A stretch of DNA of 64,000 nucleotides from Rhizobium bangladeshense (GCF_001662075.1 NZ_LYPL01000001.1:682001-746000), one strand, 5' to 3'. Shown: positions 48,027 to 57,283, counted from the first letter of the stretch. The notes: a model not told the origin generated them from the letters alone. Made by a program: numbers and translations.

Positions 48027-48374
48027 GGTTGTCCGGCGGGCGCTTTCGAGCGTCCGCCGGATCTGTTTCGGGACGATGTTCCGATGAAATGTTCCGGCCG
48101 CGCCCTATCTCAAGCGGAGGAACGACCGGCGGACCCGGATGGGCCGGTTCTGCCAAACCAACCGCTGACCTGTCATGGGGCAGGATTGCCGGATGCTTTC
48201 GGCCAGAGCTTATCGAAGCTTTGGCCCGATTTCCCGGGGACAAGGGTTCCTGAGGAAGCTGAGACGAAAAGCCTCCCGTTGTCTTGCCCGTGATACGTCG
48301 CATTGATTGCGGTCGACTGTGCGCTGCGCCCTGATATCGGCGATGGCGCGTGCTCCCGCATTGAAGGACAAGAT
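48027..48374 (+). other. rpsO-pnp intergenic region and pnp leader
   Basis: This 348-bp region has no gene. Directly after rpsO is a 13-bp stem (48032-48044 with 48049-48061, one G-T pair) capped by a TTCG tetraloop, which is very stable. Further on are imperfect inverted repeats around 48185-48260. In E. coli the matching region holds a leaky terminator and an RNase III-cleaved hairpin by which PNPase represses its own synthesis; the same may apply here, as inference. Confidence 0.55.
48032..48061 (+). terminator. Stable TTCG-capped hairpin after rpsO
   Basis: TCCGGCGGGCGCT and AGCGTCCGCCGGA form 13 pairs with a TTCG loop, 5 bp after the rpsO stop codon. The following TCTGTTTCG is only weakly T-rich, so termination is probably partial and transcription can continue into pnp. 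Confidence 0.65.
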
Positions 48375-50513
48375 ATGTTTGATACACACACCGTGGAAAT
48401 CGAGTGGGCCGGCCGCCCGCTGAAGCTTGAAACCGGCAAGATCGCCCGTCAGGCCGATGGCGCCGTTCTCGCCACCTACGGCGAAACCGTCGTTCTCGCC
48501 ACCGTCGTTTCGGCCAAGGCGCCGAAGCCCGGCCAGGACTTCTTTCCGCTGACCGTCAACTACCAGGAAAAGACCTACGCAGCCGGCAAGATCCCCGGCG
48601 GCTATTTCAAGCGCGAAGGACGCCCGAGCGAAAACGAGACCCTCGTTTCCCGCCTGATCGACCGTCCGATCCGCCCGCTCTTCCCGGAAGGCTACAAGAA
48701 CGACACCCAGGTCGTCGTTACCGTCATCCAGCACGACCTTGAAAACAACCCCGACATCCTGTCGATGGTCGCGACCTCGGCAGCGCTGACGCTCTCCGGC
48801 GTCCCCTTCATGGGCCCGGTCGGCGGTGCGCGCGTCGGCTACATCAACGGCGAATATGTTCTCAACCCGCATCTCGACGAGATGGACGAGTCGAGCCTCG
48901 ACCTCGTCGTCGCCGGCACCTACGACGCCGTGCTGATGGTCGAATCCGAAGCCAAGGAGCTGCCCGAGGACGTCATGCTCGGCGCCGTCATGTTCGGTCA
49001 CAGGGGTTTCCAACCGGTTCTCGACGCGATCATCAAGCTCGCCGAAGTTGCCGCGAAGGAGCCGCGCGACTTCCAGCCGGAAGACTATTCGGCGCTCGAA
49101 AGCGAAATGCTCGGCCTTGCCGAAGCCGAACTGCGTGAAGCCTACAAGATCACCCAGAAGGCCGATCGCTACGCCGCCGTCGACGCCGTCAAGGCGAAAG
49201 TCAAGGCGCACTTCCTCCCCGAGGAAGGCGAAGCCCGATACACGGCCGAGGAAGTCGGCGCGATCTTCAAGCACCTGCAGGCCAAGATCGTCCGCTGGAA
49301 CATTCTCGACACCAAGAGCCGTATCGACGGCCGCGACCTCGAAACCGTTCGTCCGATCGTTTCGGAAGTCGGGCTTCTGCCGCGCACCCATGGTTCGGCG
49401 CTGTTCACCCGCGGCGAAACCCAGGCAATCGTCGTTGCCACGCTCGGCACCGGCGAAGACGAACAATATGTCGACAGCCTGACGGGCATGTACAAGGAGC
49501 GCTTCCTGCTCCATTACAACTTCCCGCCCTACTCCGTCGGCGAGACCGGCCGCATGGGCTCCCCGGGCCGCCGCGAAATCGGCCACGGCAAGCTCGCATG
49601 GCGTGCCATCCGTCCGATGCTGCCGTCGGCCGAGCAGTTCCCCTACACGCTGCGCGTCGTCTCCGAGATCACCGAGTCGAACGGCTCGTCCTCGATGGCG
49701 ACCGTCTGCGGCACCTCGCTCGCTCTGATGGACGCCGGCGTTCCGCTTGCCAAGCCGGTTGCCGGTATCGCCATGGGCCTGATCCTGGAAGGCGACCGCT
49801 TCGCTGTCCTCTCCGATATCCTCGGTGACGAAGACCACCTCGGCGACATGGACTTCAAGGTTGCAGGTACGGCCGACGGCATCACCTCGCTGCAGATGGA
49901 CATCAAGATCGCCGGCATCACCGAAGAGATCATGAAGGTCGCGCTCAGCCAGGCCCAGGGCGGCCGCACCCACATTCTCGGTGAAATGTCCAAGGCGATC
50001 ACCGAAAGCCGCGGCCAGCTCGGCGAATTCGCTCCGCGCATCGAAGTCATGAACATTCCGGTCGACAAGATCCGCGAAGTCATCGGCTCCGGCGGCAAGG
50101 TCATCCGCGAAATCGTCGAAAAGACCGGTGCGAAGATCAACATCGAGGACGACGGCACCGTCAAGATCGCTTCCTCTTCCGGCAAGGAAATCGAAGCGGC
50201 CCGCAAGTGGATCCACTCGATCGTTGCCGAGCCTGAAATCGGCCAGATCTACGAAGGCACTGTTGTCAAGACCGCCGACTTCGGCGCCTTCGTCAACTTC
50301 TTCGGCGCCCGCGACGGCCTCGTCCATATCTCGCAGCTCGCTTCCGAGCGTGTTGCCAAGACGCAGGACGTCGTCAAGGAAGGCGACAAGGTCTGGGTCA
50401 AGCTGCTCGGCTTCGACGAACGCGGCAAGGTTCGCCTGTCGATGAAGGTCGTCGACCAGGCCACCGGCCAGGAGATCGCGAACGAGAAGAAGAAGGAAGA
50501 AGCGGCCGAATAA
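48375..50513 (+). CDS. pnp: Polyribonucleotide nucleotidyltransferase (PNPase)
   Basis: PNPase degrades RNA from the 3' end by phosphorolysis and is part of the degradosome. From the ATG at 48375 it has 712 residues: two RNase PH domains separated by a helical domain ([55 protein letters not shown] with catalytic Asp in [15 protein letters not shown]), then a KH domain ([18 protein letters not shown]) and an S1 domain ([20 protein letters not shown]). All catalytic residues are intact. A terminator follows. Confidence 0.99.
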   Translation: MFDTHTVEIEWAGRPLKLETGKIARQADGAVLATYGETVVLATVVSAKAPKPGQDFFPLTVNYQEKTYAAGKIPGGYFKREGRPSENETLVSRLIDRPIRPLFPEGYKNDTQVVVTVIQHDLENNPDILSMVATSAALTLSGVPFMGPVGGARVGYINGEYVLNPHLDEMDESSLDLVVAGTYDAVLMVESEAKELPEDVMLGAVMFGHRGFQPVLDAIIKLAEVAAKEPRDFQPEDYSALESEMLGLAEAELREAYKITQKADRYAAVDAVKAKVKAHFLPEEGEARYTAEEVGAIFKHLQAKIVRWNILDTKSRIDGRDLETVRPIVSEVGLLPRTHGSALFTRGETQAIVVATLGTGEDEQYVDSLTGMYKERFLLHYNFPPYSVGETGRMGSPGRREIGHGKLAWRAIRPMLPSAEQFPYTLRVVSEITESNGSSSMATVCGTSLALMDAGVPLAKPVAGIAMGLILEGDRFAVLSDILGDEDHLGDMDFKVAGTADGITSLQMDIKIAGITEEIMKVALSQAQGGRTHILGEMSKAITESRGQLGEFAPRIEVMNIPVDKIREVIGSGGKVIREIVEKTGAKINIEDDGTVKIASSSGKEIEAARKWIHSIVAEPEIGQIYEGTVVKTADFGAFVNFFGARDGLVHISQLASERVAKTQDVVKEGDKVWVKLLGFDERGKVRLSMKVVDQATGQEIANEKKKEEAAE

Positions 50514-50537
50514 GCCGCGTCTCCCAGATTGAATTCC

Positions 50538-50565
50538 GGGCGCGGGAATCTTCCGCGCCCTTTTT
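50538..50565 (+). terminator. Rho-independent terminator after pnp
   Basis: GGGCGCGG and CCGCGCCC form an 8-bp GC stem with a 7-nt loop, followed by five Ts. It lies 25 bp after the pnp stop. Confidence 0.9.
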
Positions 50566-50642
50566 GTATGCTGGTTTTGCGAATGTCGTTTTCGCAAAGC
50601 CGCAGCACATTTTGCCCGACATGCTTTAACGAGACGAGACCC

Positions 50643-51659
50643 ATGAGCCGCGAGACGCTGAAGACCCTGTTCCATCCCTTTGCCAGCGGCACAGTCGAGG
50701 CGCCCGGCGAGGGCGAGCGCGTGCTCTTTCTCGGCGCCGAGGCAGGCTTTCAGCTGCCTGAAGGCTTTACCGCCTCGCTCAGCGCCGTCCAGGGCTTCCG
50801 GCCGCTCTACCGGCAGCTTCTGGCGCAGCGGATCGACGCGAAGCCGGAGATCGACGGCGAGGATTATGACGCGGCACTCGTGCTGTGCACCAAGCATAAG
50901 GGCGAGAACGAGGCCAATCTGGCCGCCGCAATTGACCGCACGCGGGCGGGCGGCCTGATCGTCGTTGCCGGGGCTAAGGAAGACGGCATCCAGCCGCTGC
51001 GCAAGCGCCTGGAAGGGTTCGGCCTCGCCATCGACCACATGCCGAAATATCACGGCGTCGCCTTCTGGTTCGGCCGGCCGGCCGATGCCGGCGACATCGT
51101 TTCCAGGCTGGCAAAGGCGCCGGTGCGCGTCGACGACCGCTTCCATGCGACAGCCGGCATGTTTTCGCATGACCGGGTCGATGCCGGATCGGAGCTGCTC
51201 GCCTCGCGCCTGCCGCAGGATTTTACCGGCGACGTCGCCGATTTCGGCGCGGGATGGGGTTATCTCTCTGTCGAGATGGCGCAGAGATCGCGCGGACTGG
51301 GGCGCCTTGACCTCTACGAGGCCAATCACGCGGCCCTGGAGGCGGCGCGGGTCAATATGGCGGAGAACTGCCCAAACGCGCCTGCGCGCTTTTTCTGGCA
51401 CGATCTGGCGGGCGAGCCGGTCAAGGATAAGTACGACCTCGTCATCATGAACCCGCCCTTCCATGAGGGCCACGCCGCCGAACCGTCGCTCGGCCAGGCG
51501 ATGATCAAGACCGCCGCATCCGCCCTTCGCGGCGGCGGCCGGCTGCTGCTCGTCGCCAATCGCGGCCTGCCCTACGAGCCGGTTCTGGCCGCAGAATTCA
51601 GGGAAAGCGGCGAAACCTGCCGCAACGCCCGCTTCAAGGTGCTCTGGGCGAAGAAATAG
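50643..51659 (+). CDS. Class I SAM methyltransferase, RsmC-like (16S rRNA G1207)
   Basis: The 338-residue protein has the two-domain build of RsmC/RlmG: a degenerate N-terminal methyltransferase-like half and an active C-terminal half with the SAM loop VADFGAGWGYLSVEMA and the base-flipping motif MNPPFHEGH near 270. RsmC methylates N2 of G1207 in 16S rRNA; RlmG acts on 23S. Which applies cannot be told here. The ATG at 50643 is preferred over an upstream open stretch that crosses the pnp terminator. Confidence 0.9.
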   Translation: MSRETLKTLFHPFASGTVEAPGEGERVLFLGAEAGFQLPEGFTASLSAVQGFRPLYRQLLAQRIDAKPEIDGEDYDAALVLCTKHKGENEANLAAAIDRTRAGGLIVVAGAKEDGIQPLRKRLEGFGLAIDHMPKYHGVAFWFGRPADAGDIVSRLAKAPVRVDDRFHATAGMFSHDRVDAGSELLASRLPQDFTGDVADFGAGWGYLSVEMAQRSRGLGRLDLYEANHAALEAARVNMAENCPNAPARFFWHDLAGEPVKDKYDLVIMNPPFHEGHAAEPSLGQAMIKTAASALRGGGRLLLVANRGLPYEPVLAAEFRESGETCRNARFKVLWAKK

Positions 51660-51694
51660 AGTTGAGGGGGTTCCGATCCCGCTTTTGTCGATAA

Positions 51695-51735
51695 ACAAAA
51701 AAGGCCGTGCGCATCCTCTGCGCACGGCCTTTGAG
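51695..51735. terminator. Bidirectional terminator between the methyltransferase and fabI
   Basis: AAAGGCCGTGCGC and GCGCACGGCCTTT form a perfect 13-bp stem with a 7-nt loop. On the minus strand it continues into TTTTTTGTTTAT, a strong end for the fabA-fabB-fabI transcript; on the plus strand the T-run is shorter. Confidence 0.9.
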
Positions 51736-51754
51736 TTTCAGATCGAGGAGACGT

Positions 51755-52561
51755 CTACTCCACGTCAGCCCTGCGCAGCGTATCCAGCGTCGGCATGGAG
51801 GTAACGTTGAAGCCCGCGTCGACGAAATGGATTTCGCCGGTGACGCCGGCGGAAAGGTCGGAGAGCAGGTAGAGAGCGGAGTTGCCGACCTGATCGATGG
51901 TGACGGTCTTGCGCAGCGGCGCATTGCGCTGGTTCCACGAGAGGATGGCGCGCGCGTCCGAGATGCCGGCGCCGGCGAGCGTGCGGATCGGCCCGGCGGA
52001 TATGGCGTTGACGCGGATGCCGCGCGGGCCGTAATCGGCGGCCAGATAGCGCACCGAAGCCTCGAGCGCTGCCTTGGCAACGCCCATGACGTTGTAGTTG
52101 GGGATGACGCGCGTCGAGCCATTGTAAGTCAAGGTCAGCATCGCGCCGCCGTCTTCCATCAACGGCGCGCAGCGCTTGGCGATCTCGGTGAAGGAGAAGC
52201 AGGAAATGACCATGGTGCGGCTGAAATTCTCACGCGTCGTATCGGCATAGAGACCCTTCAGCTCGTTCTTGTCGGAAAAGCCGATGGCATGGACGATGAA
52301 ATCGAGCTTGCCCCAGCGCTGTTCAATCGCGTCGACCAGGCTATCGACCGAGGCGATGTCCTCAACGTCGCAGGGCAGCACGAAATCCGAGCCGACTTCG
52401 GCGGCAAGCGGCTTGACGCGCTTGCCGAGCGCTTCGCCCTGATAGGTGAAGGCGAGGTCCGCACCCTGTGCGGCGAGGGCCTTCGAAATTCCCCAGGCGA
52501 TCGAGTGGTTGTTGGCGACGCCCATGACGAGGCCGCGCTTACCCTGCATGATTCCAGTCAT
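51755..52561 (-). CDS. fabI: Enoyl-[acyl-carrier-protein] reductase (NADH)
   Basis: FabI performs the last reduction of fatty acid elongation and is the target of triclosan and isoniazid-type inhibitors. From the ATG at 52561 it has 268 residues with the FabI-specific nucleotide motif GVANNHSIAWGISKALAAQG and the catalytic YNVMGVAKAALE (Tyr-x6-Lys). AGPIRTLAGAGISD matches the substrate loop. It is the last gene of fabA-fabB-fabI, 4 bp after fabB, and a strong terminator follows. Rhizobia often have a second fabI elsewhere. Confidence 0.97.
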   Translation of the reverse strand: MTGIMQGKRGLVMGVANNHSIAWGISKALAAQGADLAFTYQGEALGKRVKPLAAEVGSDFVLPCDVEDIASVDSLVDAIEQRWGKLDFIVHAIGFSDKNELKGLYADTTRENFSRTMVISCFSFTEIAKRCAPLMEDGGAMLTLTYNGSTRVIPNYNVMGVAKAALEASVRYLAADYGPRGIRVNAISAGPIRTLAGAGISDARAILSWNQRNAPLRKTVTIDQVGNSALYLLSDLSAGVTGEIHFVDAGFNVTSMPTLDTLRRADVE

Positions 52562-52565
52562 ATTA

Positions 52566-53798
52566 TTATCCGTTATGGCGCTGGAAGACGAGCGTGGCGT
52601 TCGTCCCGCCGAAGCCGAAGGAGTTGGAGAGGGCGATATCGAACTTCGCATTGTCGATACGCTTGCGCACGATCGGCACGCCTTCGAATTCGGGGTCGAG
52701 CTCACTGATATGGGCGCTCTCGCCGATGAAGCCTTGCTGCATCATCAGCAGGGAATAGATCGATTCCTGCACGCCGGCCGCGCCCAGCGAATGGCCTGTC
52801 AGCGACTTGGTCGACTGGATATGCGGGATCCTGGCGCCAAAGACCTCGCGGATGGCGCCGATTTCCTTGCTGTCACCGACCGGCGTCGACGTGCCGTGCG
52901 TGTTGATATAGTCGACGTCCCCTTTGACGGTGGAAAGCGCCTGGCGCATGCAGCGGACGGCGCCCTCGCCCGAGGGAGCGACCATGTCGTAACCATCGGA
53001 GGTTGCGCCGTAGCCGACGATTTCGGCGTAGATCTTGGCGCCGCGCGCCTTGGCGCGCTCAAGCTCCTCGAGCACCAGCACGCCGGCGCCACCGGCGATG
53101 ACGAAACCGTCGCGGTTGACGTCATAGGCGCGCGAGGCGCTGTCGGGCGTGTCGTTGTACTTGGAGGACATGGCGCCCATAGCGTCGAAGAGATTGGACA
53201 TCGTCCAGTCGAGATCCTCGTGGCCGCCGGCAAACATCACGTCCTGCTTGCCCCACTGGATCATCTCGGCGGCGTTGCCGATGCAGTGCGCCGAGGTCGA
53301 GCAGGCCGACGAGATCGAATAATTGACGCCGTGAATCTTGAACCAGGTGGCGAGCGTGGCGGAGGCGGTCGAAGACATCGCCTTCGGTACGGCGAAGGGG
53401 CCGATGCGCTTCGGGCTGTTGTTCTTGACGGTGATGTCGGCCGCTTCGATGAGGGTGCGGGTGGACGGACCGCCGGATCCCATGATGATGCCGGCGCGTT
53501 CGTTCTGCGCGTAGTCCGTCTCTTCCAGACCGGAATCGGCGATCGCCTGCTTCATGGCGACATGGTTCCAGGCGCCGCCCTGCGACAGGAAGCGCATGGC
53601 GCGGCGATCGACCAGCTCGGCAAGTTCCGCCGGGCCAAGCTTCGGGCTGCCCCAGACCTGGCACTTGAAGCCGTGCTCGGCGAAATCGTTGGAAAAGGAA
53701 ATACCCGACTTTGCCTGGCGCAAGGATTCGGTGACTTCGGCCGCGTCGCTTCCGATCGAGGAAACGATACCCAGACCCGTGACAACTACCCGTCTCAT
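52566..53798 (-). CDS. fabB: 3-oxoacyl-[acyl-carrier-protein] synthase I
   Basis: FabB elongates the cis-3-decenoyl-ACP made by FabA and so is essential for unsaturated fatty acids. The 410-residue protein has the Cys-His-His active site: [14 protein letters not shown] (Cys near 163), [15 protein letters not shown] and [15 protein letters not shown], plus the C-terminal [11 protein letters not shown] loop. FabB rather than FabF identity is supported by its place directly after fabA. It follows fabA by 45 bp. Confidence 0.96.
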   Translation of the reverse strand: MRRVVVTGLGIVSSIGSDAAEVTESLRQAKSGISFSNDFAEHGFKCQVWGSPKLGPAELAELVDRRAMRFLSQGGAWNHVAMKQAIADSGLEETDYAQNERAGIIMGSGGPSTRTLIEAADITVKNNSPKRIGPFAVPKAMSSTASATLATWFKIHGVNYSISSACSTSAHCIGNAAEMIQWGKQDVMFAGGHEDLDWTMSNLFDAMGAMSSKYNDTPDSASRAYDVNRDGFVIAGGAGVLVLEELERAKARGAKIYAEIVGYGATSDGYDMVAPSGEGAVRCMRQALSTVKGDVDYINTHGTSTPVGDSKEIGAIREVFGARIPHIQSTKSLTGHSLGAAGVQESIYSLLMMQQGFIGESAHISELDPEFEGVPIVRKRIDNAKFDIALSNSFGFGGTNATLVFQRHNG

Positions 53799-53843
53799 CT
53801 GATCAAACCTTTGTTGTTTTCGTCAGCCGCTCGAAATGCGGTT

Positions 53844-54359
53844 TCAGGCGGTCTTGTCTTTCGATAGACCGACACGAAGATCGGCCGCCTGGTATATGGT
53901 CTCGCCGTCTGCCTTCAGCCAGCCGTCGGCCGTGCCGAGCACGAGGCGGCCGCGCATGACGCGCTTGAAGTCGATGCCGTATTCGATGAGTTTCGTATGC
54001 GGCCGCACCATGCCCTTGAATTTCACTTCGCCTGTCGAAAGCGCCATGCCGCGGCCTTCTTCGCCGAGCCAGCCGAGGAAGAAGCCGGTCAGCTGCCACA
54101 TGCCGTCGAGGCCGAGGCAGCCCGGCATGATCGGATTGCCTTCGAAATGGCAGGGAAAATACCAGTCGTCGGGACGCACGTCGTATTCGGCCCTGAGATA
54201 GCCCTTGTCGAAGGCCCCGCCGGTTTCGGAAATTTCCGTGATACGGTGAACCATCAGCATGGGCGGCAGCGGCAACTGCGCATTGCCGGGGCCGAACAGC
54301 TTGCCATGAGCGCAAGCGATGAGATCTTCATACGAGAAGCTGGACTGTCTGGTTGTCAT
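53844..54359 (-). CDS. fabA: 3-hydroxydecanoyl-[ACP] dehydratase/isomerase
   Basis: FabA dehydrates 3-hydroxydecanoyl-ACP and isomerises the product to the cis-3 form, the branch point to unsaturated fatty acids. The 171-residue length is standard. The hot-dog fold active site [20 protein letters not shown] holds the catalytic His near 70 and Asp near 84. It is the first gene of fabA-fabB-fabI and is divergent from irr across a 301-bp region, a pairing seen in other rhizobia. Confidence 0.98.
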   Translation of the reverse strand: MTTRQSSFSYEDLIACAHGKLFGPGNAQLPLPPMLMVHRITEISETGGAFDKGYLRAEYDVRPDDWYFPCHFEGNPIMPGCLGLDGMWQLTGFFLGWLGEEGRGMALSTGEVKFKGMVRPHTKLIEYGIDFKRVMRGRLVLGTADGWLKADGETIYQAADLRVGLSKDKTA

Positions 54360-54477
54360 AAAATTTATTTTTCCCCCCGCGTGAAGCCGATGGATGTGAA
54401 CGTGTAGTCCAAGTTCTTCAGAAAATGAAGCACAAGCAAGGCAGCTTCATTCATCGCCCCGGACCAGGCTTACGCCA

Positions 54478-54600
54478 TTATTTGGTGGTCGCATACAGGA
54501 AGGCCAGGGCCGCGACCAGACCTATTTGCGTCAAAAGCCCGTTTTTGCCGCCTTTATCAGGCTCTTGTCCCCATTGAACTATTGAAAGGATCCAGTGCAA
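54478..54600 (-). CDS. Doubtful 40-residue membrane micropeptide upstream of fabA
   Basis: From a TTG start the product would be 40 residues with a polar N-terminus (QEPDKGGKNG) and one hydrophobic helix at the C-terminus. The last third has very high GC3 although no gene lies on the other strand. Against it: no ATG, no clear Shine-Dalgarno sequence, an in-frame stop shortly upstream, and overlap with the irr promoter. I could not identify a family. Confidence 0.2.
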   Translation of the reverse strand: MHWILSIVQWGQEPDKGGKNGLLTQIGLVAALAFLYATTK

Positions 54601-54610
54601 AAGTTATACC
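54582..54610 (+). promoter_or_regulatory. irr promoter
   Basis: TTGAAA (54582-54587), 17 bp, TATACC (54605-54610) is a good sigma70-type promoter about 50 bp before the irr start codon. No clear iron-control element, RirA box or Fur box was found by eye around it. Confidence 0.65.
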
Positions 54611-54660
54611 GCTTTAAGAAACATGATTGCTTTATGCAGGAATAACCGGAGTTGGTTTTG

Positions 54661-55080
54661 ATGACGGGTGCACTCCCGATCGCAATAGAGGTAAGGCTGC
54701 GTGGCGCAGGCTTGCGTCCCACCCGCCAGCGCGTCGCGCTCGGCGACCTCCTGTTTGCCAAGGGCGACCGGCATCTGACCGTCGAGGAACTGCATGAGGA
54801 GGCGGTTGCCGCCGGCGTGCCGGTGTCGCTCGCGACCGTCTACAACACGCTGCACCAGTTCACCGAGGCCGGCCTCATCCGCGTTCTCGCCGTGGAGAGC
54901 GCCAAGACTTATTTCGACACCAATGTGTCCGATCACCATCATTTCTTCGTCGAAGGCGAAAACGAGGTGCTCGACATTCCCGTCAGCAACCTGACGATCG
55001 CCAATCTGCCGGAGCCGCCCGAGGGTATGGAGATCGCCCATGTCGACGTGGTGATCCGCCTGCGGGCCAAGCGGGGCTGA
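54661..55080 (+). CDS. irr: Iron response regulator Irr (Fur superfamily)
   Basis: Irr represses or activates iron and haem genes under iron limitation in Rhizobiales and is inactivated or degraded on haem binding. The product is 139 residues from the ATG at 54661. The winged helix includes GLRPTRQRVALGDLLF and PVSLATVYNTLHQFTEAGLI. The HHH motif (SDHHHFFVEG near 92) needed for haem or metal response is present, while the CxxC zinc pairs of Fur are absent, which is typical of Irr. No N-terminal haem regulatory motif like that in Bradyrhizobium is seen, as in other Rhizobium Irr proteins. Confidence 0.95.
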   Translation: MTGALPIAIEVRLRGAGLRPTRQRVALGDLLFAKGDRHLTVEELHEEAVAAGVPVSLATVYNTLHQFTEAGLIRVLAVESAKTYFDTNVSDHHHFFVEGENEVLDIPVSNLTIANLPEPPEGMEIAHVDVVIRLRAKRG

Positions 55081-55087
55081 CGGCACC

Positions 55088-55198
55088 TTAGAACAGGATG
55101 ATTTTAGGTCGGGCGGCCTAAAATCATCCTGTTCTAATTTAAATAGCTAGAGCATGATGTCGTCTGAAAACCGCTTACACTTTTCGGCATCATGCTCT
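55088..55198. repeat. Palindromic intergenic repeat (RIME-like pair of palindromes)
   Basis: There are two adjacent palindromes. The first is a perfect 21-bp stem (55088-55108 with 55117-55137) around TCGGGCGG, beginning TTAGAACAGGATG. The second has 11-bp arms AGAGCATGATG (55149-55159) and CATCATGCTCT (55188-55198) enclosing the CCGAAAAGTG/CGGTTTTC-type core. Sequences beginning GAGCATGATG with this core are dispersed in many copies in rhizobial genomes, similar to the RIME class of mosaic elements. It lies between irr and the convergent UPF0126 gene and may act as a terminator for both. Confidence 0.8.
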
Positions 55199-55202
55199 GT
55201 CT

Positions 55203-55838
55203 TTACATGACATCGTCGGGATGCCGGCCGGGCTTGTGCTTGTAAATCGGAAAGGTCCACCCGAACCACAGCGCTCCGCCGCGAACGGCAAAGGCGGCTG
55301 CGACGCCACAGCCCGAGGCGAGATAAAGCGGCATCCCCAGCCCATTGGCGAGCGTGAACACGCCGGCGCCGACAAGGGCTGCCGTCACATAGATTTCCGG
55401 CCTGAGCAGCACCGAAGGCTCGTTTGCCATCAGATCGCGCAGGATGCCGCCGAAGGTTGCCGTCAACGTGCCGGTGACGATGGCGATGGTCGGCGAGCCG
55501 GTGGCGGCAAGTCCCTTGGCGGCGCCGAGCACGCAATAGGCGGCCAGACCGATCGCATCCAGCCAGATCAGCAGGCGATAGCGCGATTCCAGCAGGTGAG
55601 CGGTGAAGAAAACGATGACGCCCATGATGCAGCAGACGAGAATATAGCCGGGGTTCAGCACCCAGAAAACTGGCACGCGGCCGAGCACGATATCGCGCAC
55701 GGTGCCGCCGCCGGTCCCCGTCACCATGGCGAAAAACAGAAAGCCGATCAGATCCAGCTGCTTGCGCGAGGCTGCGAGCGCGCCTGTCGCGGCAAACAGC
55801 GCAATGCCGGCATAATCGAGATAGACGAGCAAGGACAT
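55203..55838 (-). CDS. UPF0126/TRIC-type trimeric membrane channel protein
   Basis: The 211-residue protein consists of two repeats of three membrane helices plus a seventh, each repeat with a conserved glycine-rich motif: TGTGGGTVRDIVLGR and TATFGGILRDLMANE. Prokaryotic TRIC relatives are trimeric cation (K+) channels; the role in bacteria is unclear. The ATG at 55838 (MSLLVYLDYAG) gives a proper first helix. It ends 5 bp from the palindromic repeat. Confidence 0.92.
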   Translation of the reverse strand: MSLLVYLDYAGIALFAATGALAASRKQLDLIGFLFFAMVTGTGGGTVRDIVLGRVPVFWVLNPGYILVCCIMGVIVFFTAHLLESRYRLLIWLDAIGLAAYCVLGAAKGLAATGSPTIAIVTGTLTATFGGILRDLMANEPSVLLRPEIYVTAALVGAGVFTLANGLGMPLYLASGCGVAAAFAVRGGALWFGWTFPIYKHKPGRHPDDVM

Positions 55839-55951
55839 GCGGACCCCGGAGCCGGCGAACAGTTTCCGGAAAGAACCACGGCGGCAAGGGCGGCGCAAGG
55901 CGGGGCGGCCATAAAGCAAGCTGATAGAGCTTTATCCAAAGAGGAAAGCCC

Positions 55952-56425
55952 GTGAAACCGCTGGTGCTCGCCGTTCTGAATGTTCTCCTGCTGCTCGCCA
56001 TGCCGGCTGCCGCCCTCGGCCAGCAATCGCTGATCTCCGACCCGGAGATCTACGAAAAGAAGCATTTCCAGGAGCAGTGCAAGACGGCCGAATTCGCCGA
56101 CGGCTTCATCACCCGGCAGGACATCAACAATGACGGGCTGATCGACGCGGTGGTCAACGAAGGCCTGCTCACCTGCGACGGGCAGAAGGGGCCGCAATGC
56201 AATGACGACGGCTGCACCTATAATTTCTATCTGCAGGTCGCCGAAGGCGGCTATTTCATGATCGCGACGGCGCAGATCTATGGCTACGACTTCGTCCAGC
56301 GCTTCGGCAACATGGTGCTGGCGATGAAGATGCATCCGCGGTTCTGCGACCGCACCGAAGGTGACCCCTGCATCGTGACGGCACGCGTGCGCGGCACGAA
56401 ATTCGTCACCATCTCGAAGAAGTGA
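55952..56425 (+). CDS. Secreted hypothetical protein with a Ca-loop-like motif
   Basis: I do not recognise a named family. The 157-residue protein starts with a signal peptide (LAVLNVLLLLAMPAAALG), so it is probably periplasmic. Six or more Cys in the mature part could form disulfides. The stretch RQDINNDGLIDAVVNEG resembles an EF-hand or dockerin-type calcium loop. It stands between two leftward genes, ends 1 bp from the YdcF-like gene, and has its own promoter region. Confidence 0.82.
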   Translation: MKPLVLAVLNVLLLLAMPAAALGQQSLISDPEIYEKKHFQEQCKTAEFADGFITRQDINNDGLIDAVVNEGLLTCDGQKGPQCNDDGCTYNFYLQVAEGGYFMIATAQIYGYDFVQRFGNMVLAMKMHPRFCDRTEGDPCIVTARVRGTKFVTISKK

Positions 56426-56426
56426 C

Positions 56427-57215
56427 TCAGCGGGGATAGAGCTCCGACGTCCGGCCGGCGAGGTAATAGCCGACCAGGCCGTACCATTCGCGGATCGCCG
56501 TCGCCATGTTCTGGGCATTGAGGTTCGGCTGGGTGAAATCCAGGCCCGGCCTCACCTGCCCGTCGGTGCGATAATCGGTCGGCCAGGGCACGATATCGAT
56601 GCCGAGCTTGCGGAAGATGCCGACGGAACGTGGCATATGAAAACCTGAGGTGATCAGCAGGCAATGGGAAAGGCCCTGGCTTGCCAGGAATTCCTTGGTA
56701 TTTACGGCGTTTTCGAAAGTGGTGCGCGATTGCCGCTCCTCGATCAGCCGCTCCCTGCCGATGCCGAACAGCGGGAAGAAGCGTTCGGACGCAGCCGCAT
56801 CGCCTTCGTAGATGCCGGAGATGGAGCCGTCCCCGCCCGAGATCAGAATGCGCGACTGCGGAAATTTCTGCGCGAGCCGCAGGGCTTCGATGAAGCGGTC
56901 GGCGCCGCCGTTGAATTCGATGCCGTGGCGGGCCGTGTTCGCCTCGTTTTCGAAGGCGCCGCCGAGCACGATCATGCATTGCAGGTCCTCCGGATCATCG
57001 GCGGGTTTGGCGAAGCGCTGCTCGAGACCCTGCATCAGCAGGTTGCCGGTGGTGGTGTAGAGGGTGACGAAGAGGATGAGGGCCGAACCCGTTGCGCCGA
57101 GAATGCTTAAGGTCCGCCAGCGCAGAAGGCCGGCAAGCAGGGCAAAGAAGACGAGGAAGAATGCCAGCGACAATGGCTGAGCGAAAATCCAGACAAGCTT
57201 CGAAATGACGAACAA
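56427..57215 (-). CDS. YdcF/ElyC-type DUF218 membrane protein
   Basis: The 262-residue protein has two N-terminal membrane helices (LAFFLVFFALLAGLL and LGATGSALILFVTLY) and a DUF218 domain with MIVLGGAFEN, the Glu/Ser-rich ERQSRTTFENAVNTKEF and LITSGFHMPRSVGIFRK. This is the build of ElyC/SanA/YdcF proteins, which act in envelope integrity and undecaprenyl-phosphate metabolism in E. coli. The biochemical activity is not established. It converges with the secreted hypothetical gene. Confidence 0.92.
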   Translation of the reverse strand: MFVISKLVWIFAQPLSLAFFLVFFALLAGLLRWRTLSILGATGSALILFVTLYTTTGNLLMQGLEQRFAKPADDPEDLQCMIVLGGAFENEANTARHGIEFNGGADRFIEALRLAQKFPQSRILISGGDGSISGIYEGDAAASERFFPLFGIGRERLIEERQSRTTFENAVNTKEFLASQGLSHCLLITSGFHMPRSVGIFRKLGIDIVPWPTDYRTDGQVRPGLDFTQPNLNAQNMATAIREWYGLVGYYLAGRTSELYPR

Positions 57216-57283
57216 GACCTGCTCCTTGAGGATTGGCGGCGGTCCTTCCTATCCGATTCGAGGGTAACAGGAATGCGACGGTT

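Larger units (their letters stand above)
54360..54660. other. Divergent promoter region between fabA and irr
   Basis: This 301-bp region contains the irr promoter near its right end. On the minus strand an open stretch of 40 codons from a TTG at 54600 to a stop at 54478 encodes a short peptide with a hydrophobic helix (LLTQIGLVAALAFLYATT). It overlaps the irr promoter and has no good ribosome site, so I list it separately as doubtful. Confidence 0.5.

Noticed and set aside
48210..51725. Open frame of 1171 codons on the minus strand across pnp and the methyltransferase gene
   Set aside because: It is exactly antisense to pnp and the RsmC-like gene, and results from high GC3 codons on the real strand. 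It has no family motif and runs through two separate genes and a terminator.
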